Below are positions 1-5,390 of a stretch of 5,390 bases of DNA, in pieces (the first letter of the stretch is position 1; each line of letters starts with the position of its first letter). Source of the stretch: Bacillota bacterium (lineage in GTDB: Bacteria > Bacillota > Clostridia > Acetivibrionales > DTU013). Made by a program: the position numbers and the translations under genes. The stretch lies in assembly GCA_023399355.1 (NCBI GenBank), contig JAEWQC010000295.1, positions 1 through 5,390 of the forward strand, read 5' to 3'. A model generated the notes under the pieces. The model was not told where the DNA came from, searched no databases, and worked only from the letters and a program-made list of their open reading frames with translations.

Positions 1-1204
1 GTATCATCACAGATAAATTATCCGGGATGATCTGCTTATGCGGACACACACCCTTTTCAAGCCCGTGTATCATGCTGATTACCGCTCTTTCAGCCGCAGC
101 CCTGACGCTATCCGCACTCACTAGTTCTTTTGCCGCCTTTTCAAAAAGGGCAGCCGTCAATTGCGGCAGCTTTTCCGCATTCTGCTCACACAGGCCGTTT
201 TCCAGTTCTTTGATAAAAGAATTGACATAATAAGAATCAAAATCCTCTGCATATTCTTTTTTGGCACTGACAAGGATGATTTCGTCCTGCATGTAAAATC
301 TTTCATTTTTTAAATGCAGGACATCTTCATAGGCACGGTTCAATTTCAGCAGCGAATCGACCGGCGTCCCTATGTATACGGTGCAGGTGTTGTTTATCGC
401 TTTGCGGATCGCTTCCTGGATATCTTTGGATATCAGGCATATCCTTTCGGTGACGCTGTAATTCAAATCAGGGTCATAGTTATAAATAATAATATATCCA
501 TTTTCCCCTTTGGGAAACACCTCTCCGATTTCATGCTTTTTCAGCACTTCCCCGACTATGTTCACAACATTGAATTTGAATAAATCCTTATTGTTTTCAA
601 ACATTCCGCCTTTGATCAGATCCATGTACCTGTCGATCGTGAGCATGGAAAGCAGAAACTTACGCTTTTTAAAATTATAGTTGTATACACGCAGGCGTCT
701 CTCAAAGCTTTCAATATCCACAGGTTCCTTTCCCAGTAATTCGTTGATTAACGCTTCGCTTAATCTGCAATGGTTTTTACTGATTTCGCCCGAAAGCTCA
801 TGAACTTTACTTTTATTTTCGTGTTCTTCCTCTATCGATTTTCCGACCTTGTCCAATAAGGAGTACAGTTCCTGCCGAGTCATCGTGTCTTTTATCAGGT
901 AATCGCAGGCATTCAGTCTGACCGCCTTTTGTGCAAAATCGAAGTCTTCGTGGCAGGTAAGAAAGATTACTTTTATGTCGGGCAGACTTTCCCTGATTCG
1001 TTCCACCATCTCAAACCCATCCATTTTGGGCATGGTGATATCCGTAATAATCAGCTCGGGCTTGTTTTCAAGCGCATTTGCCAGGCCTTCATCGCCATTT
1101 TCGGCCGTACACGCCAGTTGAAAGCCGTGCTGCTCCCATTTGATGGCAACCTTCAGTCCTTCTATCACGTTGACTTCATCATCCGCAAGCATTACCTTCC
1201 ACAT
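1..1204 (-). CDS. YesN-like response regulator (receiver + AraC-type family), 3' end cut off
   Basis: This is the cytoplasmic transcriptional regulator partnering the adjacent kinase. The frame is open from an ATG at 1204 to the window edge (401 residues, no stop). Residues 1-120 form a CheY-like receiver: acidic pair D8-D9 for Mg2+, phosphoacceptor D55 in LIITDITMPKMDG, switch Thr T83 in IFLTCHEDF, and conserved Lys K105. Residues about 125-400 match the linker region of YesN proteins, including a VYIGTPVDSLLKLNRAYEDV segment near 276-295 and RFYMQDE near 302. The family usually runs to about 500-540 residues and ends in two AraC helix-turn-helix motifs; that part lies beyond base 1 and is not seen. 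One oddity is that K105 is followed by Asp where the usual residue is Pro. The ATG has a good ribosome site and begins 8 bases after the kinase stop, so the pair is co-translated. Family assignment is secure; the target promoter is inferred to be that of this sugar operon. Confidence 0.93.
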   Translation of the reverse strand, partial: MWKVMLADDEVNVIEGLKVAIKWEQHGFQLACTAENGDEGLANALENKPELIITDITMPKMDGFEMVERIRESLPDIKVIFLTCHEDFDFAQKAVRLNACDYLIKDTMTRQELYSLLDKVGKSIEEEHENKSKVHELSGEISKNHCRLSEALINELLGKEPVDIESFERRLRVYNYNFKKRKFLLSMLTIDRYMDLIKGGMFENNKDLFKFNVVNIVGEVLKKHEIGEVFPKGENGYIIIYNYDPDLNYSVTERICLISKDIQEAIRKAINNTCTVYIGTPVDSLLKLNRAYEDVLHLKNERFYMQDEIILVSAKKEYAEDFDSYYVNSFIKELENGLCEQNAEKLPQLTAALFEKAAKELVSADSVRAAAERAVISMIHGLEKGVCPHKQIIPDNLSVMI

Positions 1205-1212
1205 GGATACGC

Positions 1213-1223
1213 TCACTCCTTCC
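1213..1223 (-). promoter_or_regulatory. Ribosome binding site of the response regulator, overlapping the kinase stop
   Basis: On the minus strand the sequence GGAAGGAGTGA precedes the regulator's ATG at 1204. AAGGAG lies 11 bases upstream, and the downstream TGA of the same match is also the kinase stop codon. The position inside the last codons of the kinase suggests translational coupling of the two partners. Confidence 0.75.
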
Positions 1224-3012
1224 GGAACGGGAGGTTCAAAGCCACTATCGTGCCGCGCTCCTCGCCATTACTGATATCAAGTCCGTACTTTTCTCCATAA
1301 ATAAGCTTGATTCTATCGTTTATATTTTTTAAGCCTACGCTTTTGTAATATTTCTTCACATCAATCGGATGCTGGTGCTTTAGTACATCCTCCGCGGAAA
1401 TACCCCGGATTCCCTTTCCATTATCAGCCACCCTGATGCAAAGCACATCGCCGGAAACCACTGCGTCAATCCGGATGACGCCGGAATCCTTCATATCCTC
1501 AAACCCGTGCAGAATGGAATTCTCCACGATTGGCTGCAGCAAAAGATGGGGGATCCTGTATTTCATTATACTGTCTTCAATAGAGCATTCAAATTGGTAA
1601 TTTGTCTCCTGCTTCATCTGGAACAAATTGATAAAATGCCTGAGTATCGTTATCTCTTCTTCAATGGTCACCATATCTTGACCGTTATTGATACTCGACC
1701 TGAGCAAAACGGACAGCGAGTGGGTCATCTCCTCCACTTTTTCATCGCCGCTGGCCGCCGCAGCCCAACGGATAGAGCTCAGCGTGTTAAACAGAAAATG
1801 CGGATTGATCTGAGCCTGAAGCGCCTCAAATTCGGCCTCTCTTTTCAGCACTTCCTGCTCTTTCGTCGTGCGGAGCAGCTCGCTTACCTTATCGAGCATG
1901 TTGTTGAAATTCCCGGAGAGCCTCCCCACCTCGTCCCTGCCGGTTACCTCTATTTTCCCCTCGAAATTGCCCTCTTCCACCTTTTTCATGCTCTTGCTCA
2001 ACTGAATGATCGGTTTGCTGATGACACTGGAAATGAACAGGGTAAACGCCAGGAACAATATCATGAAAATCAGATTGACTGCCAGCAGTACCTGTCTGAC
2101 CTGGACGATCGGCTCTATCAGTTTTTCATAGGGTATGAGCGAAACAAGCGTCCAGTCGGTCTTGTAAATCTGTATGCTGTTTACCACAACCTTTTCTCCG
2201 TCGCTTTCCTTGTCAATGTACCAGTTCCCCCTGTTTTTGATGATTTTTGAGGCGTTCAGCCTGCCGCCCATATTGCTCATTATCTTTGTCTTGTCCGAAC
2301 AGGCCAGGATCTCTCCGTCATTCCGGATGACATATATTTCACTATTTTTATTATCGGATGTCAGGGAGTTGAAAAAATCTTTTTCATTGACGCTCATATG
2401 CAGCACGCCCAACTTGGATATGCCATTGTTTTCCGAGCTTATCGGTATGGCGGCCTCAAGTAAATAGTCGCCGCTTTTGTCCAAGCTCCTTTTAACGCCG
2501 ATCCAAAGGATGTGGTTTGAGCTTGAGCCGATCAGCCGCCGGTACCAACCGCTCTGCCTCATCGTTCCCGTATATTGGGTGTAGTTCTCCCAGTTTGCGT
2601 ACTCAAACTGATTTTTTCCCAGCACGGTAATCCTGGAATCAAAAGACATCAGTGACAATGGGATACTTCTCAATACATTGGCAGCGGTCATCTGACTATT
2701 GTATTTTTCAATACTGCTTATCCCGCCGTTTACCGAGTCATCGCTGTTTATTAAAGTCCCTCTCATCTGCTCGTTACTTGAAATATTGAGCAGGGTGAAA
2801 GCCACATCGTCAAGCAGCCGGTTCAGCACCTTTGCTGTGTCCTTGATGGACTCGGCATTCAAGTTACCTATGATCTGAAGCGAAAATCTCTCTATCACGG
2901 CGTTTGAAAACAGCATTAAAAAGATTAGCGGAAACACTAAAATAACAGAATACGATATGGTTAGTTTTTTTCGAATGCTCAAATCCCGAATTTTTTTTAT
3001 CATATTCCTCAC
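1213..3012 (-). CDS. YesM-like membrane sensor histidine kinase
   Basis: Sensor kinase of the YesM (His_kinase PF06580) class, 599 residues, a normal length for the family. Order of parts: short basic cytoplasmic N-terminus; membrane helix about 17-40; extracellular Cache-like sensor about 41-304, with a WYRRL segment near 156 and a domain-ending SLIPYEKL near 291; second membrane helix about 306-331; HAMP about 332-385 with GRDEVGRL; dimerisation/phosphoacceptor region with H405 in AQINPHFLFNTL; HATPase with N box PIVENSILHG (N498), G1 box VADNGKGI (D530), SVGLKNINDRI and ERGTIV. All catalytic motifs are intact, so it should autophosphorylate and pass phosphate to the regulator encoded next to it. 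Start choice: GTG at 3012 has GGTGAT 3 bases upstream; ATG at 3003 has only GAGG at a too-short 3-base distance, and an in-frame TAA at 3030-3028 excludes anything longer. The ligand cannot be read from the sequence; context suggests a sugar or a sugar-loaded SBP. Confidence 0.95.
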   Translation of the reverse strand: MRNMIKKIRDLSIRKKLTISYSVILVFPLIFLMLFSNAVIERFSLQIIGNLNAESIKDTAKVLNRLLDDVAFTLLNISSNEQMRGTLINSDDSVNGGISSIEKYNSQMTAANVLRSIPLSLMSFDSRITVLGKNQFEYANWENYTQYTGTMRQSGWYRRLIGSSSNHILWIGVKRSLDKSGDYLLEAAIPISSENNGISKLGVLHMSVNEKDFFNSLTSDNKNSEIYVIRNDGEILACSDKTKIMSNMGGRLNASKIIKNRGNWYIDKESDGEKVVVNSIQIYKTDWTLVSLIPYEKLIEPIVQVRQVLLAVNLIFMILFLAFTLFISSVISKPIIQLSKSMKKVEEGNFEGKIEVTGRDEVGRLSGNFNNMLDKVSELLRTTKEQEVLKREAEFEALQAQINPHFLFNTLSSIRWAAAASGDEKVEEMTHSLSVLLRSSINNGQDMVTIEEEITILRHFINLFQMKQETNYQFECSIEDSIMKYRIPHLLLQPIVENSILHGFEDMKDSGVIRIDAVVSGDVLCIRVADNGKGIRGISAEDVLKHQHPIDVKKYYKSVGLKNINDRIKLIYGEKYGLDISNGEERGTIVALNLPFRKE

Positions 3013-3015
3013 AAA

Positions 3016-3021
3016 ATCACC
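3016..3021 (-). promoter_or_regulatory. Weak ribosome binding site supporting a GTG start for the kinase
   Basis: GGTGAT on the minus strand lies 3 bases before GTG at 3012. It matches the downstream half of the full AAGGAGGTGAT consensus and sits in the expected register. It favours GTG over the ATG at 3003, but it is weak and the choice is not certain. Confidence 0.4.
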
Positions 3022-3046
3022 ATGTATTTATGCCTGCAAATTTTTC

Positions 3047-4936
3047 TCAAATCGGGCACGCAGTGGCTATCAACTGATAGACATCACAGTTTATGTCCTG
3101 AGGAACGTCCGGAGAATTCGGCTTGCAGAAATACAGTCTCTCCTCCAGAAGCTCCTCAATGACAGGGAGCCTTCCTTCGACAAAATCTTTAATTCGTACG
3201 GCAGCCGTATCGATCCGGTTCAGAAGTCCGCCATAGCGAATATCGAGCACTTCCCAGCCGAAGGGCTTACAGGTGTCTATCCACTGCTTCCTGTGCGCGT
3301 CTCTGAGCTGTACGACCTTTCCGTAAAGCTGGGGGAGATCGTCCCAGGCTATCTTCGCAAGTTCATTGAGGTTTTGTTCCCTGTAATATCCGGTAATTCT
3401 GATACCCATATCGGCCTTGAGCTTCAGGACCGAGCAAAGTTTCTCCGGCACATCGAAAATGAAGCCGGCTGCTCCACTGTCAATACGGTGGGCTCTCATT
3501 ATTTCTTCAAGCATGGCATAATGCTTTGCGGCGTTTACACCTTCCATATGCCTGTCAAAGAGCCCGAGCAGCAAATCCTGCCAGAGCAGGTATTTGGAAG
3601 GGTTGGCCGAATGAGGATTATCAACCGGTATGCCGGGTATCTCATCGAGATACTTAAGATCCATGAATGCGTCATACGCAATATCCGTACAGAACTTCAC
3701 CCTGTCTTTCAGCCGCTCCGTATCCACCCTGCCGGTATAGTTGAACTCCGCGTACAGCTGCAGTCCCAGCAACGCAGAGAAATGGGAGTCTTCCGCTCCA
3801 TTGTCGCTCCATACGGCGGCGAATACTTCCTTCACACCTTCTTTAACACATGCGTTCAATGCGGAGGTCGAATTGACCATGGTCTTCCCATAATTTGAAC
3901 CCATGCCATTCCAGGTCCATATGCCCCCCGCAAAGGCTGGTGTGCTTCCCAGTATCCTATGCTTACGTATGAGTGAAATATAAGAATTCTCGTCCGCGTG
4001 ATAATAGTCCCAATAGACCGGCTTTACACAGCCGTCCCTGATTTCCTCCACATCTCCGGTTACTTCAGCATCCGGGTCATAGTAGTCTCCAGTTTTGGAC
4101 AAGCTACGAAAGAACATATCGCCCCACATATACGGCAAAAGCCCATAGCCTCTCGCAATCGCAAGAACCCTGCCCAAATGCTCTCTCATAAGCTCCTGCT
4201 TGGACTTGTATCCGTTTAAATCGGTATATCTTCCCCTTCCCAGCCCCCAGGCCTCATCCATGCCGATGTGCACTTTCCTGCTTCTGAATATCCCCGATAC
4301 GGTCTTGAGCATCTTGTCCACCAGTTCATAAGTCTTGTCGTATCCTACAAGCATAACCGTATCCGTATCCTTGAGATGGCTTGCTGCTTCCCATTGCATA
4401 TATTTTTCCAAGTGGGCGAGCGTCTGGATGCACGGCACCACTTCTATTCCGAAGAGATCGGCGTAATCGTCGATTTCTCTCAGTTCGCCTGCCGTATATC
4501 TTCCTCGCATGTATCCAAAATACGGTTCCCTTTCGAGGGCATAGGTATCTTCAGTATAGAGCATAAGAGTATCAAGTCCCATGGCAGCCATTGATTCAAT
4601 CATTCTTTTGACGCTTGAAACATTGAGCACTGCATTTCTGGACACATCAAACACAACTCCGGTACTGTCAAAGCAGGGCCTCTCACTTATGGCAACCCGT
4701 TCGCCGGTCTTAAATTTCTCCAACAGCAAACCAAGCGCCCGAAAAAAGTGAATTTTTCGGCCATACCTTATCCTTGCGCCCTTCTCGTCAATATTCACAT
4801 CCAGTCCTTCTGCTCCGCTTTCGATCTGTACCTTAAAACCATCCCCCGAAAGTCCAAACGCAAACCTGCCGCTGAAAATCGATATTCCCTCTTTCAGCTC
4901 CGGACTACAGCAATTTATATTAAAATCTATACTCAT
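3047..4936 (-). CDS. Intracellular GH20 beta-N-acetylhexosaminidase, GcnA/GH20C-like
   Basis: Predicted exo-acting hydrolase releasing terminal beta-linked GlcNAc and/or GalNAc from oligosaccharides by the substrate-assisted GH20 mechanism. Using ATG 4936 it has 629 residues: a small N-terminal alpha/beta domain (about 1-85), a GH20 TIM barrel (about 87-400) and a helical C-terminal domain (about 405-600). In the barrel, FDVSR (R100) matches the sugar-binding Arg strand, VHIGMDEAWGLGRG gives the catalytic pair D227-E228 (canonical HIGGDE, here with Met), and YWDYYH (308-313), GGIWTWNG (338-344) and AAVWSDNGAE (373-382) supply active-site aromatics and acids. KPFGWEVLDIRYGGL near 557-571 resembles the C-terminal domain of GH20C-type enzymes. 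No signal peptide or membrane helix is present, so it should act in the cytoplasm on imported sugars. It lies 32 bases after the SBP gene. ATG 4948 would add four residues but has no ribosome site; GGAG lies 6 bases before ATG 4936. The family is firm; the exact substrate is not known. Confidence 0.92.
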   Translation of the reverse strand: MSIDFNINCCSPELKEGISIFSGRFAFGLSGDGFKVQIESGAEGLDVNIDEKGARIRYGRKIHFFRALGLLLEKFKTGERVAISERPCFDSTGVVFDVSRNAVLNVSSVKRMIESMAAMGLDTLMLYTEDTYALEREPYFGYMRGRYTAGELREIDDYADLFGIEVVPCIQTLAHLEKYMQWEAASHLKDTDTVMLVGYDKTYELVDKMLKTVSGIFRSRKVHIGMDEAWGLGRGRYTDLNGYKSKQELMREHLGRVLAIARGYGLLPYMWGDMFFRSLSKTGDYYDPDAEVTGDVEEIRDGCVKPVYWDYYHADENSYISLIRKHRILGSTPAFAGGIWTWNGMGSNYGKTMVNSTSALNACVKEGVKEVFAAVWSDNGAEDSHFSALLGLQLYAEFNYTGRVDTERLKDRVKFCTDIAYDAFMDLKYLDEIPGIPVDNPHSANPSKYLLWQDLLLGLFDRHMEGVNAAKHYAMLEEIMRAHRIDSGAAGFIFDVPEKLCSVLKLKADMGIRITGYYREQNLNELAKIAWDDLPQLYGKVVQLRDAHRKQWIDTCKPFGWEVLDIRYGGLLNRIDTAAVRIKDFVEGRLPVIEELLEERLYFCKPNSPDVPQDINCDVYQLIATACPI

Positions 4937-4947
4937 ATCCTTCTCCA
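4937..4947 (-). promoter_or_regulatory. Ribosome binding site that decides the GH20 start
   Basis: The minus strand reads TGGAGAAGGAT immediately before ATG 4936, with GGAG 6 bases from the start codon. It overlaps the alternative ATG at 4948, whose own upstream sequence (an AT-rich stretch after the SBP stop) has no Shine-Dalgarno match. Initiation at 4936 is therefore more likely. Confidence 0.7.
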
Positions 4948-4968
4948 TTAAATAATTTTCAATACCCG

Positions 4969-5390
4969 TTATTTGCTTTGCGCTTTCTCAATCAAGTCTT
5001 TCGCTCTTCTTTCCAAATTCGACATGGCTGTATCCAGGGATTGTCCGCCGAGCAGGTACTTTTCTGCTTCCTCGTTCCAAGGGCCTTCAGAGATTTCAGT
5101 CTGAGCCGGCCCTACTGTCACATAGATATTGTCAACCCTGTGGGGGTCAAACAGTACGTTCTCCAGCATACCCAGATCATAAAGGCTTTCATTGCTTCCG
5201 GCTATCCCCTTGACCGTCCTTTCCGGATCGGCATTTCTCCATGCGGTCCATGTATTTCCAGCCAGCGCCAGTCCTTCTGTGGTAAGCGCCCTCAGGAACT
5301 TGTAGGCTTCCGGCTTTATTTTGCTGTTGGCGTTTATGGCCCATCCGCTCCCGGACCCGTCCAGCAGCGAGGTGTTGGGCTTGCATGTAT
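4969..5390 (-). CDS. ABC-transporter extracellular sugar-binding protein, C-terminal 139 residues (5' end cut off)
   Basis: Partial gene: the frame enters from the right edge (first whole codon at 5388) and ends at TAA 4971-4969. The visible part is the C-terminal lobe of a family 1 carbohydrate-binding lipoprotein. LLDGSGSGWAINANSK is the usual segment where the mature protein re-enters a strand and helix, followed by KPEAYKFLRALTTEG. Further on are WRNADPERTVKG, LFDPHRVDNIYVTVGPAQTE and a closing amphipathic helix with LLGGQSLDTAMSNLERRAKD, a conserved ending in these proteins, where it packs against the second lobe. It would capture an oligosaccharide outside the membrane and hand it to two permeases, expected upstream (beyond base 5390). 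The lipoprotein signal and most of the ligand pocket are outside the window, so specificity is unknown; the neighbouring cytoplasmic GH20 suggests a HexNAc-containing sugar. The stop is 32 bases before the GH20 start with no terminator between, consistent with co-transcription. Confidence 0.9.
   Translation of the reverse strand, partial: TCKPNTSLLDGSGSGWAINANSKIKPEAYKFLRALTTEGLALAGNTWTAWRNADPERTVKGIAGSNESLYDLGMLENVLFDPHRVDNIYVTVGPAQTEISEGPWNEEAEKYLLGGQSLDTAMSNLERRAKDLIEKAQSK

Noticed and set aside
929..1300. 123-codon plus-strand open frame across the kinase-regulator junction
   Set aside because: It is antisense to the receiver domain and the kinase end, with no motif; a shadow frame.
1507..2250. 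247-codon plus-strand open frame opposite the kinase
   Set aside because: It lies wholly opposite the conserved HAMP, phosphoacceptor and ATPase coding region, and its translation shows no family motif.
3013..3055. Possible internal promoter (TTGAGA followed by AT-rich DNA) before the kinase
   Set aside because: No hexamer at 16-18 bases spacing matches more than three positions of TATAAT, and transcription would start at the kinase start codon itself.
3067..3080. Palindrome CTATCA-AC-TGATAG shortly before the GH20 stop
   Set aside because: A 6-base arm with a 2-base centre is expected about once by chance in this window. It lies in coding sequence and has no second copy that I noticed, so it is not supported as an operator.
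2957..3898. 313-codon plus-strand open frame opposite the GH20 and kinase start
   Set aside because: It is antisense to two well-supported genes, crosses their junction, shows no recognisable domain, and has no convincing ribosome site. It is a shadow of codon usage.
4739..4760. Inverted repeat CCGAAAAA / TTTTTCGG with a 6-base loop
   Set aside because: The stem is only 8 base pairs and AT-rich, it lies inside the GH20 coding sequence (codons for RKIHFFR), and about one such repeat is expected by chance in a window of this size. It is unlikely to be a terminator.
4937..4968. Possible terminator or attenuator between the SBP and GH20 genes
   Set aside because: The 32-base gap is AT-rich with no stem-loop and no T-run after a GC stem.
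5189..5386. 65-codon minus-strand open frame at the right edge
   Set aside because: It overlaps the SBP in a different frame. The frame ending at 4969 gives a clear SBP sequence through the whole stretch, while this one is low-complexity Arg/Gln/Gly-rich.

Overview
The window is almost entirely coding, and every gene I can support lies on the minus strand. It holds four co-directional genes, read from right to left: the 3' part of an ABC-transporter sugar-binding lipoprotein (SBP), a complete cytoplasmic family 20 glycoside hydrolase (GH20, GcnA/GH20C-like beta-N-acetylhexosaminidase), a complete YesM-type sensor histidine kinase, and a YesN/AraC-type response regulator whose DNA-binding C-terminus runs off the left edge. 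Non-coding DNA is limited to three gaps of about 32, 34 and 8 bases. None contains a terminator-like hairpin, so the set reads as one operon.

Organism: the combination of YesM/YesN two-component system, family 1 carbohydrate SBP and intracellular GH20 is typical of Bacillota (Paenibacillaceae, Lachnospiraceae and other Clostridia). AGGAG-type ribosome binding sites, a GTG start and moderate GC (roughly 45-50% by eye) agree. The GH20 (12 Cys in 629 residues) and the regulator (8 Cys in 401) are fairly cysteine-rich, which leans towards an anaerobic clostridial host, but I cannot assign a genus.

Layout: 5390-4969, SBP C-terminal 139 residues; 4936-3047, GH20; 3012-1213, histidine kinase; 1204-1, response regulator, first 401 residues.

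Likely logic (inference): the SBP, with permeases presumably encoded beyond the right edge, imports an oligosaccharide. The GH20, which has no signal peptide, removes terminal beta-linked GlcNAc or GalNAc in the cytoplasm. The kinase senses an extracellular ligand through its Cache-type domain and phosphorylates the regulator at Asp55, and the regulator then activates the operon. The parts are from known families. The specific substrate and the placement of the regulators after the structural genes are the points worth testing. I found no RNA gene, mobile element, CRISPR array or wholly new system.
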